In this document: positions 25,545-34,290 of the stretch, piece by piece
Layout: every line of letters starts with the position of its first letter
Position numbering within the stretch: the stretch's first letter is position 1
From: Gordoniibacillus chartarius
Lineage (GTDB): Bacteria; Bacillota; Bacilli; Paenibacillales; NBRC-103111
NCBI RefSeq assembly: GCF_042432825.1
Contig: NZ_JBHLWN010000041.1
Span: 1-46,617, forward strand
Direction of reading: 5' to 3'
Length of the DNA: 46,617 nt
Notes under the pieces: generated by a model
Told to the model about the DNA's origin: nothing
Database searches by the model: none
Seen by the model: the letters and a program-made list of their open reading frames with translations, nothing else
Program-made: the position numbers and the translations under genes

Positions 25545-25817
25545 CTATAGTGTAAACATTAATTCTTCCGCTTTGCGAATGAGACGACTTGTGATCGCGC
25601 CCCCCACTGCTCCCGCATCTCGGGACGCGATATGCCCCCAATAATCCTCTTTGATTTGAGTTGCCGGAATGCTGCCAAGCTCAGTTGCAAATTCGGTGTC
25701 CGCACCGTAATTCACAATCTGTGGGCCAACCGGCAGCCCCATCTCCGCGGCGATCTCGTACTTCAACGCATCCAATTCCTTATGACACTCGGGAACAACT
25801 TTGTTGTTTCTCGCCAT
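25545..25817 (-). CDS. Alpha/beta-type small acid-soluble spore protein
   Basis: 90 aa from the ATG at 25817 (SD AAGGAGGATG; the frame extends to 25859 without support). SASP features: LDALKYEIAAEMGLP, then a Gly/Ala-rich region ending DAGAVGGAITSRLIRKAEE. The known family coats spore DNA. One cysteine (in VPECHKE) is unusual. TGATACTA (25851-25858) resembles the sigma-G -10, but no good -35 was found. The stop is 22 bp before the metK promoter candidate. Confidence 0.93.
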   Translation of the reverse strand: MARNNKVVPECHKELDALKYEIAAEMGLPVGPQIVNYGADTEFATELGSIPATQIKEDYWGHIASRDAGAVGGAITSRLIRKAEELMFTL

Positions 25818-25922
25818 GTGTGCATCCTCCTTGTCGGTGAAGTCTAGTTCTAGTATCACCGATTTCAGCAGGCTGACACGAATAACTTGTTGTCAATATG
25901 GGCAAAATTATGGGTGTAGCCG

Positions 25923-26513
25923 TTATTGCGTTACTTTCGTTTCATCTTCATTAAGGATCGAGTACGCACCACGTACCATCACATAGATGTCAGCCGTATT
26001 CTTTGGCGCGGCCTTAATGCCTCGACCCTCACGCGGGAAAATAAGCAGATGGTTGGCTTCGATGGTCGCACCCGCGGGAATGTCCTTGCCTGCAGTTACA
26101 TCCGGAATGCCGTTGTCGTCGATACTCACGGCCACAGTTTTGCCGGTACGAACGATGAGTTCGGCTCCCGCTCCTGCGTAAAGAGTTTGTCCGTTCTTAA
26201 GTTGGACGATGGTTATGGTTGATGATGTTGGTTCTGTTGTAGTAGTGGTTGTTACTGTTGATGGAGTGGCTGCTTTTAGTTGCTCATTAATAATCTGTTT
26301 AATCTTGTCTTCGGTTATTGGGGTCCCTGACTGTTGTGCTGCTGATGTGCCGCCGCCCTTTAGTAAGCTATCGACGTAGCTCTTCGTCACTAGCGGATCA
26401 TCCACTGTGCCACCTGAGGTTGTGCCACTGTCGGCTCGAACAAAATTATAACCGCCTGCAAAAAGCAGGGAGCTGAGGATAAAAGCATAAACAAGTTTGG
26501 CTCTGCCTTTCAA
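25923..26513 (-). CDS. Exported protein of unknown function
   Basis: 196 aa. TTG start (26513) behind AAAGGAAGTG. An N-terminal signal sequence (LVYAFILSSLLFAGGY then VRADS) is followed by a Thr-rich low-complexity linker (about 85-100) and a compact C-terminal part with LYAGAGAELIVRTGKTVAVS, IPDVTAGKDIPAGATIEAN and LLIFPREGRGIKA, all beta-type. I do not recognise the family. It sits between the S-layer gene (upstream, separated by a terminator) and SASP. A surface or spore-coat-associated role is possible but not shown. Confidence 0.75.
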   Translation of the reverse strand: MKGRAKLVYAFILSSLLFAGGYNFVRADSGTTSGGTVDDPLVTKSYVDSLLKGGGTSAAQQSGTPITEDKIKQIINEQLKAATPSTVTTTTTTEPTSSTITIVQLKNGQTLYAGAGAELIVRTGKTVAVSIDDNGIPDVTAGKDIPAGATIEANHLLIFPREGRGIKAAPKNTADIYVMVRGAYSILNEDETKVTQ

Positions 26514-26576
26514 TGCTACACTTCCTTTACTGCTTTTCTTTCATGATACGGGAGTTTGTCTTTTTTTGTCTATGAC

Positions 26577-26610
26577 AAAAAAAGAAGACCCTCCGGGGTC
26601 TTCTTTTTTT
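26577..26610. terminator. Bidirectional terminator after the S-layer gene
   Basis: Stem AAAAAAAGAAGACCC (26577-26591) with its complement GGGTCTTCTTTTTTT (26596-26610), loop TCCG. T-runs on both strands; 10 nt past the S-layer stop on the minus strand. Confidence 0.88.
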
Positions 26611-26620
26611 CAACTAGTAC

Positions 26621-29600
26621 TTATTTCTTTACAATAACTGCAGTTGTTGCGGATTTACCGTTAGCAGTTGTTGCTGTAATAACAAAGGATTCAATGTTAT
26701 CGCTCAAAGTGAAGGTGCCGTCTGGGGAGATGCTTACAGTACCAGCAGCCTTGTCTGTGGTTTGAACATCGGATACACCGTAACGTACGCCCAGGTGCAA
26801 GTCATACTTATTGATATTTGTTGTCTTGTACTCAATACCGTAGTTGTCGACAACCTTCAGGTCCATAACCTCTGGAGCCTTCATTGCTTTAATTTCAGTC
26901 AAAGTTTTGTCATCACGGCTCTTCTTATCTGCCGTAATGGTATCTACCACAACTGCGTCTGTCTTAACTGTAATATCGCTGGAAACACGGCCGCTTTCGC
27001 CTTTAGCGTTAATGAAGTCAACACTTACTGTCGCAGTTCCCGCTTTATTACCGAGTACATACCACTTCTTGTTGTCAGAGCTTGCAACATCATTCAACTG
27101 TGCCGCTCTAGCTACTGTGTAAACAGAAGATGTTACCGATTGAATCATGTTCACAGCATCGATAGCTACTTTGTTACCGCCGTTGTCTTTCGCGATCAGC
27201 TTAACTTCCTTATGCTGCTTGCTCAGAGCAGCGTTATCAAAGTCTCCGCCCTCGTATGTCTTGTCGTCAATAGCAGCGAAAGCATTATTCAGAGCTTCAA
27301 CAGAGTAGTTAAGAGTTTCTTTCGCCGGATCAATTACTGTTATTCTCTTAGTGAAGCTGCTTACGCTAGAATCCTTCACTGTGCCGTCGCTAGCAAGTTT
27401 ACGAACGAAAAGTTTTACTTCAACATAATCGTTAGCCGCTACGGGAGCGCCAGCTTTAAGAGTAATCTTAAAGTCTTTGTCGTTTACAAGGCTGAAATCT
27501 TTGATTGACTGACCATTTGACAGTGCAGTATCACCGATTGCAACATCGAAAGCTTCAGTTTTACCAGTAATGGTTACATACACATCATTACTTACAGTAG
27601 CACCGTTAGTTTCGCTGTACGTGTAATCGGCTTTTTTCTTAAATTGAGCGTTGTTTTGGTCATAGACATACACTTTGCCTTTTGCTTCGATAGCCCCTAC
27701 GCCATCAACAACTTTAGAAGGCATATCGGAAGCTAATTTAATGGACGAAGCGTAACGAGGCGAAGATACGTTAAACGTTTGAGAAGCAGTAGTGCTATTG
27801 CCACCGAATGTGTTAAAGAGATTAATGTAGATGAAACCAGTACCTTTTGTCACGCTGGAAATGTGGATCTTACCTTTGTGCTCGCCGGCTTTAACGATAT
27901 AACCTTCTTTCAAAACGCCGCCGACACTACCCTTAACACCCACAAGCGCACCGGTAATATTGATGTTGTCAAATCTGCCGTCTTTAGCATTTTGTACAAT
28001 ATCGTCAACACTGAGCTTATCTCCATTTGCATCATACGCATTGATTGTTACGTATTGGTCAGTGTCGCCTTCTGCAAAGGTATTACCCTCAATCTCAACT
28101 TTCGATGCTACTTTAGCAGCGGAAAGCTTGATTTTAGTTGTTGCGGTAGTGCTGGCACCGTATACGTTCAAAATTGCTTCTGCGTTACCTTCAGGCTTTT
28201 TCTTCAGCTTGACGATTGCAACGCGCATGTCATCGCTGTTCCACTCCCAGTTGCTATCCTTAATGTCTTCAAAGATAGTTGGGTTCGGGCTAATATAAGC
28301 AGAAGGTGTGTTTACAGTATCCATACCTTTAACAATAACACAACCGTACTGGTCATACTCAACCAGAGTTACTTTTGCTGTGTCGCCTTCTTTGTTCAGT
28401 GCTGTTGCACCGTTTTGATACTCAGGTTCTTTAAGCTCAATCTTGCTAATATACGGTGCGTTACCGATTTTGAAAATCTTTTGCGCCTGAACATTGTAAT
28501 TGGAATCGTTGATGTTGATGGAAACTTGGCTCTGACCTTGAGCAATATCTCCGTTCTTAGTCGAAAGCTCAACAAAGGTGTCGCCAGTCGATGTAGTCTT
28601 GATTTGCGGCGAACCAGTTGTTGCGAATACCGAGAAACCACCGGAAGTCAGGCTGGATCTCTCACCGTATTGGTTAGTTGCCTGGAAAGGAACGCGTACT
28701 TTGCTGGACCAAGCAATTGTGTCACTAGCGTTAGTGAACTCAATCTTCTTAACTACTTCATTCTCACCTGTGAAGGAGCCTGTAGCATTTTCGATTTCAG
28801 AAGCATCCAAGCCAGCAAGAGTTACAGTATAGTCACCAGCGGAAATTTTAACGTCTGTCAGTTCGAGTACAGCCACTCTCTTGTTGTCTTCGAATTTAGT
28901 CGTCGTTTTGATTTCCGAAGATCCACGCTTCAGTGTAAGCGTAGCTTTTGCGGTGTCTACATCGCGGTCAAGTGTAACTTGAACCTTCTTAACACCGATT
29001 GGCTTAACTTCTTTTACAGATACTTTTGCAGGTTGATTAGCATTGTCGAATGCTTCTTTAGCGCCGTACGAAGCAGTTACCAGGTCGGAGCGGCTTGCTA
29101 CTTTACCGCCGTCAGCGTCAGCAGCCAGAACACCCTTCTCGATAGCTTGCTTAACAGCGTCAGCGTACCAAGGGTTGCCGGAAGTGCTAGGCTTGATTTT
29201 CAGACCTTTCAGAAGGCCAGTTGCCAGTTCGCCGATTGTTACGTTAGCGTCTGGATCGAAGGAAGTGTCGGACTTGCCATCGAGGTAGCCGGCTTTCTTA
29301 GCAGCTTCGATGAAGCTAAGTGCCCAGTGATCAGCAGCTACGTCAGCGAAGCTGGAAGTCTTAACGTTAGCGTCAACTTCTACGCCGTATACATTAACCA
29401 GGATTTTAGCGAACTGTCCACGGGTCATCGGCTTGTCGATACCAAAAGAATCTTCGGAATCGCCTTCGAAGATACCAGCTTTCAGCAGCGCATCGATCTT
29501 AGCAAGCAGTGCTGCGTCTTTGCCTTCGAGATCTTTGAAATCCTTGGAAGTCTTCGCAGCCGTTGCAGCAGCGTCTGTTGTTGTAGTTGTAGTTGTAGTA

Positions 29601-29680
29601 GTGTCAGCCGCCATTGCGGAAGTTGCAAACATCGAGAGTGCTACTGCTGCGGAAGCGATCACTTTTAAGCTTTTCTTCAT
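26621..29680 (-). CDS. S-layer protein with three N-terminal SLH domains
   Basis: 1019 aa from the ATG at 29680. Signal peptide MKKSLKVIASAAVALSMFAT then cleavage after SAMA, a nine-Thr run (27-35), and SLH domains at about 46-100, 109-161 and 168-208 (SSFADVAADHWALSFIEAAK is the clearest). SLH domains bind pyruvylated wall polymer, the product of TagO/TagA/CsaB in this window. The remaining 800 residues are beta-rich Ig-like repeats that form the crystalline layer. A single cysteine (near GCVIVK). An in-frame ATG at 29761 behind AAGGGGGTGA could add 27 residues. Promoters at 29889-29917 and 30099-30127. Confidence 0.9.
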   Translation of the reverse strand: MKKSLKVIASAAVALSMFATSAMAADTTTTTTTTTDAAATAAKTSKDFKDLEGKDAALLAKIDALLKAGIFEGDSEDSFGIDKPMTRGQFAKILVNVYGVEVDANVKTSSFADVAADHWALSFIEAAKKAGYLDGKSDTSFDPDANVTIGELATGLLKGLKIKPSTSGNPWYADAVKQAIEKGVLAADADGGKVASRSDLVTASYGAKEAFDNANQPAKVSVKEVKPIGVKKVQVTLDRDVDTAKATLTLKRGSSEIKTTTKFEDNKRVAVLELTDVKISAGDYTVTLAGLDASEIENATGSFTGENEVVKKIEFTNASDTIAWSSKVRVPFQATNQYGERSSLTSGGFSVFATTGSPQIKTTSTGDTFVELSTKNGDIAQGQSQVSININDSNYNVQAQKIFKIGNAPYISKIELKEPEYQNGATALNKEGDTAKVTLVEYDQYGCVIVKGMDTVNTPSAYISPNPTIFEDIKDSNWEWNSDDMRVAIVKLKKKPEGNAEAILNVYGASTTATTKIKLSAAKVASKVEIEGNTFAEGDTDQYVTINAYDANGDKLSVDDIVQNAKDGRFDNINITGALVGVKGSVGGVLKEGYIVKAGEHKGKIHISSVTKGTGFIYINLFNTFGGNSTTASQTFNVSSPRYASSIKLASDMPSKVVDGVGAIEAKGKVYVYDQNNAQFKKKADYTYSETNGATVSNDVYVTITGKTEAFDVAIGDTALSNGQSIKDFSLVNDKDFKITLKAGAPVAANDYVEVKLFVRKLASDGTVKDSSVSSFTKRITVIDPAKETLNYSVEALNNAFAAIDDKTYEGGDFDNAALSKQHKEVKLIAKDNGGNKVAIDAVNMIQSVTSSVYTVARAAQLNDVASSDNKKWYVLGNKAGTATVSVDFINAKGESGRVSSDITVKTDAVVVDTITADKKSRDDKTLTEIKAMKAPEVMDLKVVDNYGIEYKTTNINKYDLHLGVRYGVSDVQTTDKAAGTVSISPDGTFTLSDNIESFVITATTANGKSATTAVIVKK

Positions 29681-29758
29681 AACCTTTTTGTCTCCTCCTC
29701 GGATATGTTTCGGTTGTTGGAAGTTTTCTTTGTCATTATGATTGTAGCTCGAATTTCT

Positions 29759-29780
29759 CATTTGCCGATTCACCCCCTTT
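29759..29780 (-). promoter_or_regulatory. Alternative in-frame S-layer start with strong SD
   Basis: AAGGGGGTGA (29770-29779) pairs fully with the anti-SD if G-U is allowed; 8 nt later is ATG (29761), in frame with the S-layer start 27 codons downstream. GAGGAGGAGA precedes the downstream ATG with a longer, 10-12-nt spacing. Both could be used. Confidence 0.6.
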
Positions 29781-29888
29781 CCAGAGTAAGAGCCGTTAGC
29801 ATCCTTATTGGATAAAGTACTGTGACTCGGGGCCACAGAAACTAGTAAGTAAAGATAGAGAACTAGAGATGCCTCTAACCACTTTAAC

Positions 29889-29917
29889 ATTATACAATGG
29901 TCAAAAGGTCGAGTAAA
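29889..29917 (-). promoter_or_regulatory. Proximal S-layer promoter
   Basis: TTTACT (29912-29917), 17-nt spacer, exact TATAAT (29889-29894). Leader of about 120 nt to the first start and 200 nt to the second. Confidence 0.65.
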
Positions 29918-29965
29918 GAGATATTTTTGTGAATTTGTTCCAGTGACGGGTGATCTCGACTGTGC

Positions 29966-30030
29966 GATTTCAAAGTATTAAACGCAAGTTATCGGCAAAA
30001 GTTGCGCGTCTCGCAAAAAACTTTGAAATC
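29966..30030. other. Structured element upstream of the S-layer promoter
   Basis: GATTTCAAAGT (29966-29976) and ACTTTGAAATC (30020-30030) form a perfect 11-bp inverted repeat. Inside are CGCAA (about 29982), TTGCG (30002) and CGCAA (30012), so two exclusive inner pairings are possible. In RNA from the distal promoter this would be a hairpin with a switchable core. The rest of the 29681-30191 gap holds the two promoters and tandem start sites. Confidence 0.55.
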
Positions 30031-30098
30031 TTTTTTTCGAGGGGATCGGCGTTGCTCTTTCGTATATCTCTTTGTGTATCACCTCGTCTACGTGTCTT

Positions 30099-30127
30099 AA
30101 TATACTATGATCCATCTTCATTGTCAT
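30099..30127 (-). promoter_or_regulatory. Distal S-layer promoter
   Basis: ATGACA (30122-30127), 17-nt spacer, TATATT (30099-30104): 5/6 in each box. Transcript from about 30092 would carry a 410-nt leader through the structured element. Confidence 0.6.
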
Positions 30128-30155
30128 CACGTATAATTTTCCACGTAATAAAGCA

Positions 30156-30183
30156 AAAGACCGCCCGCAATCGGACGGTCTTT
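30156..30183 (-). terminator. Terminator of the SLH-protein gene
   Basis: AAAGACCG(T/C)CC stem with a six-base loop and complement, followed by TTTTGCTTTATT on the minus strand, 9 nt after the stop codon. Confidence 0.85.
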
Positions 30184-30191
30184 CGGACATA

Positions 30192-33100
30192 TTAAGATAA
30201 GTTCGCAGGCAGTGCTTTAAGATACTTCTGAAGCAATCTTACAGCGATCTGTCCGGCTTCGGCACGAGTCATATTTGCCAGAGGGTTGAAGTACACCGCC
30301 GGCTTTGCCTTACCCGTCGGCTCTACGCCATTCGTTGAACCTACCATGATACCGGCTGAGTTCAACGCATCGACTGCCGGCAAAGCGTAATGGTTAATTT
30401 CTGCGCCATCAGCAAAAGCCTTTTCGATTTTCGCTTTCAGCTTGCTATCGTTAACCGCCTGCTTCAGACTCAGCGCGCGTGCAATCATTACGGCCGCATC
30501 CTGGCGGGTCAAAGGCTCGTTCGGTGCAAATACACCGTTATTTTGGCCCTGAACGATCCCTGCTCTCGCTGCTGTCTCAATCTCCTCAAAGCTCCAAGTG
30601 ATAGGATGGGCACCCGGGAGGACGTCTATGAAAGTACGGTTGTTCGGATTTTGATCCGTATACAGCTTCATGCCCAGCGAACGAACCAGAATACCGGCGA
30701 ATTCGCCGCGAGTTGTGCTGTCGTTGGCACCGAACGCATTGTTGTAAAGAGCAGGCATGTAGCCTTTGGAATAGAGCGCCTGCAGAATGTCGCGGGCCCA
30801 ACCGTGGTCGGTGACGTCGTCATAACCGTATTTCAGTTTGCCGACAAAATAGAAACCGAAATTTTCAAAAGGCACTGTAATCGTATTGTTCTTCACATCA
30901 ACGACGCCGCCGAGGTTTTTCCAGCTCGGAATGCCGCCTAATGTAGAAGTTCCGTCATCCAGATAAAACACGGTCAAATTGGTTCCCGCCATGTCGACTA
31001 CATCGGAGTTGAACTTCAGCGTCAGCTCTCCGCGTTCGCTTGGTGCAATTTTGCGCGGGATGTTGTTGTTATACTGGGCGTAGGCTCCTTCCTTCGAGTA
31101 AGGAGGAAGGCCTCCGGTTGCAGGCCGGTAGCCAGACTCGCCTTTGCTGCCATATTCCCCTAAGCCGGCCGAAATCCAGTAGTAGGAAGATACCGGTGTA
31201 AAATGGTCCCGTCCGAACTGAGCGGCGAAGAAGTTCGACAAGGAACCGATTTGGATGATGCTGCCCGCATTCGGCGTACGGCTGTCAGCAACGGAACCAA
31301 GCTTCTGACCATAGTCGTTGACGAGTTCAGTATTTCCGTTAGTCGGGTCAGCTATACCGAACAGGAGATTTCCCTGCGGCTGAACCTTGCCGTCGCTTAC
31401 GCGGCGAAGCAGTGTGCCCTTCTCAAAGGTAAGCTGAACCGACTTATCAAAGACAGAATGCTTCGTACCCATCTTCTCCATGTACATGGAGCCTACTGCA
31501 GGGTCTGTAACATATCGGACTGTTACCGTATCTTTAATATCCCCGGTAGCACGCTTTACAACCACATTAATTTTATTATCAGCATCGCCTTTGAGACCGG
31601 TAACGGTATAAACGTAACGGTCTGCGAAATCGGTTCTCGGTTCCGCTTTATTACCGTTAATCGTAACTTCGCTCGCACCTTTCGCTTCAATATCGAAGAG
31701 AACGAAGTTTTTGTTTACGATGATTTGATCGCCGGTGTTAGCAACCGGAGAATACAGCTTGTACGGCTCGTTCGTACGCTGGATCTCCAACGTCTGTGTC
31801 GATTTGCCGCCGTTGCTGTTTGTAATCACAATCGTGAATACAGTTGTCCCTAGATTTAGTGGTACATTATTGAGACGGAATCTGAAGCCGCTGGTGCTGC
31901 CGTAGAAATCGGCGGTTACGCCAGTTACGCCAATCGTCTGGCTTGTTAATCCCGAAGCGATATCAGCTACATACAATAAAGTAGGACTTCCGTTAGACAC
32001 TTCCACGTGCGTCGCACCGGATCCTTCGAAGAACAAATCCACCGCATCCAATGTTGTAGCATAGTATGTGGTTTGATACTGGAATTCCGGTGATGCCGGC
32101 AAATACGCGGCCGGGTCCGAGCTGCTGAGCGGTCCGCGGGTCGTTGTCGAAGACGCTGGCGGCGTTAACGGACGCACATTGGCGAATGTAGGTACATTCT
32201 TATCAATAATATAGAACTTAATCGACTTTTCATATTGACGAAGGACACCCGAAGCTCCGTCTGAATAGTTGGCAATTACCTTAATTTCGTTCTGTCCGAA
32301 GAACAACGGACCAGCTGTCCGGTCAACAGGCAGGTCTTTGCTTGGGATATCATGCGTTAACCCGTCAGAATTAGGAGTAACTGTCGGCATATAAAGACTT
32401 GTCTTGTCCACACCGTTGATCAACAGCTGTGGATTCGTCATCAAACGCGGGCCAAAGCCGATAATTTTTCCTGAGAACGGGATCGTTAAAGTAGCCCCGC
32501 CTGAGGAATCCATATAAATGACTTGACCCTCCGTCAAATTATCAATGGTAATGTAGTTCTTAGAAACATGATTCACTGTTGCCGAATAATCCGGACCCGG
32601 CAGCGATGCTTGGTCTACCGAGAAACCGAGGGTTTGGTTCCCTTCAGTCATGCCGGAAACTTTGTAGACGACACCCTTATACTTGGCACCGCTGATTGTC
32701 ACCGAAGGAAGCTGCGTAGCGGTGAGCGAAACTGACGGACTCGTTCCGGTAGAAAGAACATCTACTTTCAGTGCGCTTCCGGCTGGCACTCCGTTCGCTG
32801 GTATAGGCGGAACGGCTAAACTATCGCCAGGGTCCGAAGTAGTAACCAGCACATAGAACGAAGAATTTTCGATAGATTGACCGTTCAGCGGAGCCGTTAC
32901 AGTGTTATCGTCAATAGCAGTAGGGTCCGTATTCTTACTTGTCGCATCAGGAAGCAAAAGCACAGAGTTGACCAGCACCTGTCCCCAAGCTTGTGTATAC
33001 GAATAGCGGTGGGAAACTGGTGTAAACGTGCCGGTAGTTGGCGTATAACTCACTTTAACGTCCAAATTCTGCGTTGCCGCGTAACTTCCCGGCCCCGTCG

Positions 33101-34133
33101 GATCGGCAGTCATATTGTACGTTCCAGTCACTTTAACCAAACGGTATGCTGGCGTGCCATAAGTGCTGTTGATCACCGTTTCAGTTACAGTAGGAGCACT
33201 AAGGGATGCAGCCCCGTTGAATGTAATGGAGCCGTTCGCGGCAAACGTATTGCTGTTGTACGGCAGCAGGAACTCCACCGCCACTGTTGGCGTCGCGTTC
33301 GTTCCTGTAAATGCCGGCGGCGTTGTGCCGATCAAGCTTTTGGTTTGCCCGTTTGTCAAGTCAACTCTTGTAAACGGATTCGCTGTATCATAATAATAGA
33401 TCCGGCGTTGAATCTTGATGGAATCAGACACGCTGGATAACGTGATGTCCAGATCATTGATGCCCGGCTGAAGCGTTAATCCCGGTGAATAGAAGGAGCC
33501 GTTGCCATATGTATTAAATGAAGTGCCGTTAACGGTAATTGTCTTTACGTTGCTTGTCGTACCTTGCAGCATCACGCTGTTGGACGTAACGACAAGACCC
33601 GATCCTTCGTTCAAATCATAGGCAATGTTACTGGACACCGCTTGCATGCTGTTCAAGATAGGTGCGGTATCATACAAAACATAGAAATAATCCGTATTGG
33701 TCGAATTGCCTTGATTGCCGGACATGGAAAGCCGGTTAAAGCCGGGATACAAGGTAATTCCGGTAACGGAGAATCGGTTGTTCGCCGACGATACGATCGG
33801 CATCGTCATCGAATTGCCCGGAACCGCAACCCACGAATTGGTCTTTGAATCGTAAATAATCTGATCTACAGTCAACTTCATGGAGCTGGCGGTTACCTGC
33901 TGATACACACCGGCTATCGACATGGTGCTGGTATTGAAAATCTTCACCATATCACGTGTGAGCGGAGTCGTCTTCAAATCCAGGTTAGCCGTAGCTTTAA
34001 TCGTGCCGTCGTCCGGAATGAAGTAGTTCGGTGCATTAGCAGTTGCAGCTACGACAGGATTTACCGGCAGCAGGGTAAATACAAGCGCGAGCGTCAGCAG
34101 ATAACATAGCACTTTCTTCGTCATGTTACTCAA
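30192..34133 (-). CDS. Large SLH-domain surface protein with Ig-like repeats
   Basis: 1313 aa. Exported: MTKKVLCYLLTLALVFTLLP with cleavage near VVAA. Repeated Ig-like domains follow; the pattern ends in motifs such as YPGFNRLSMSG.. YVLYDTAP and QPGINDLDIT.. YYYDTANP. At the C-terminus, about 1110-1300, are three SLH domains (GWARDILQALYSKGYMP, NGVFAPNEPLTRQDAAVMIA, FNPLANMTRAEAGQIAVRLL). Unlike the S-layer protein the anchor is C-terminal. TTG start at 34133 with AAGGAGA 7 nt away; ATG at 34124 has a longer 16-nt spacing. Transcribed from a sigma-D-type promoter, so perhaps made with flagella. A surface enzyme is not evident. Confidence 0.85.
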   Translation of the reverse strand: MSNMTKKVLCYLLTLALVFTLLPVNPVVAATANAPNYFIPDDGTIKATANLDLKTTPLTRDMVKIFNTSTMSIAGVYQQVTASSMKLTVDQIIYDSKTNSWVAVPGNSMTMPIVSSANNRFSVTGITLYPGFNRLSMSGNQGNSTNTDYFYVLYDTAPILNSMQAVSSNIAYDLNEGSGLVVTSNSVMLQGTTSNVKTITVNGTSFNTYGNGSFYSPGLTLQPGINDLDITLSSVSDSIKIQRRIYYYDTANPFTRVDLTNGQTKSLIGTTPPAFTGTNATPTVAVEFLLPYNSNTFAANGSITFNGAASLSAPTVTETVINSTYGTPAYRLVKVTGTYNMTADPTGPGSYAATQNLDVKVSYTPTTGTFTPVSHRYSYTQAWGQVLVNSVLLLPDATSKNTDPTAIDDNTVTAPLNGQSIENSSFYVLVTTSDPGDSLAVPPIPANGVPAGSALKVDVLSTGTSPSVSLTATQLPSVTISGAKYKGVVYKVSGMTEGNQTLGFSVDQASLPGPDYSATVNHVSKNYITIDNLTEGQVIYMDSSGGATLTIPFSGKIIGFGPRLMTNPQLLINGVDKTSLYMPTVTPNSDGLTHDIPSKDLPVDRTAGPLFFGQNEIKVIANYSDGASGVLRQYEKSIKFYIIDKNVPTFANVRPLTPPASSTTTRGPLSSSDPAAYLPASPEFQYQTTYYATTLDAVDLFFEGSGATHVEVSNGSPTLLYVADIASGLTSQTIGVTGVTADFYGSTSGFRFRLNNVPLNLGTTVFTIVITNSNGGKSTQTLEIQRTNEPYKLYSPVANTGDQIIVNKNFVLFDIEAKGASEVTINGNKAEPRTDFADRYVYTVTGLKGDADNKINVVVKRATGDIKDTVTVRYVTDPAVGSMYMEKMGTKHSVFDKSVQLTFEKGTLLRRVSDGKVQPQGNLLFGIADPTNGNTELVNDYGQKLGSVADSRTPNAGSIIQIGSLSNFFAAQFGRDHFTPVSSYYWISAGLGEYGSKGESGYRPATGGLPPYSKEGAYAQYNNNIPRKIAPSERGELTLKFNSDVVDMAGTNLTVFYLDDGTSTLGGIPSWKNLGGVVDVKNNTITVPFENFGFYFVGKLKYGYDDVTDHGWARDILQALYSKGYMPALYNNAFGANDSTTRGEFAGILVRSLGMKLYTDQNPNNRTFIDVLPGAHPITWSFEEIETAARAGIVQGQNNGVFAPNEPLTRQDAAVMIARALSLKQAVNDSKLKAKIEKAFADGAEINHYALPAVDALNSAGIMVGSTNGVEPTGKAKPAVYFNPLANMTRAEAGQIAVRLLQKYLKALPANLS

Positions 34134-34177
34134 GATGCTCTCTCCTTCTCTTGATTTTATAGTTAGGTATATCTGTT

Positions 34178-34205
34178 ATATCGGCAGGAAGTCTCAAAAT
34201 GTTTA
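34178..34205 (-). promoter_or_regulatory. Sigma-D-type promoter of the SLH-protein gene
   Basis: TAAA (34202-34205), 16-nt spacer, GCCGATAT (34178-34185): exact consensus, same spacing as hag and flgM. It lies about 45 bp upstream of the start codon, in the tagO-SLH gap, and downstream of the tagO terminator. Confidence 0.75.
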
Positions 34206-34234
34206 CCTGTTTATTGGATATTCAGCCAAGGGAT

Positions 34235-34272
34235 AAAAAGGAAGAGCCCCCTTCTCTGGAAGGGAGCCCTCG
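34235..34272 (-). terminator. tagO terminator
   Basis: About 13-bp stem (GAGGGCTCCCTTC against GAAGGGGGCTCTTC, with G-U pairs), 4-nt loop, then CTTTTTATCC on the minus strand. It separates tagO from the SLH-protein gene. Confidence 0.8.
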
Positions 34273-34290
34273 ATTCAACTAGATCCGTAA

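Noticed and set aside
25851..25858. Sigma-G promoter of the SASP gene
   Set aside because: Only the TGATACTA -10-like box is present; no convincing -35.
27779..29668. 629-codon plus-strand open frame opposite the S-layer gene
   Set aside because: Cys/Ser-rich composition without motifs, and exactly antisense to a well-supported gene; a shadow frame.
29989..29996. GCCGATAA on the minus strand in the S-layer upstream region
   Set aside because: No TAAA at 15-16 nt, so not called a sigma-D promoter.
29978..30190. 70-codon minus-strand frame upstream of the S-layer gene
   Set aside because: It overlaps the terminator and promoter of that region and has no family or good SD.
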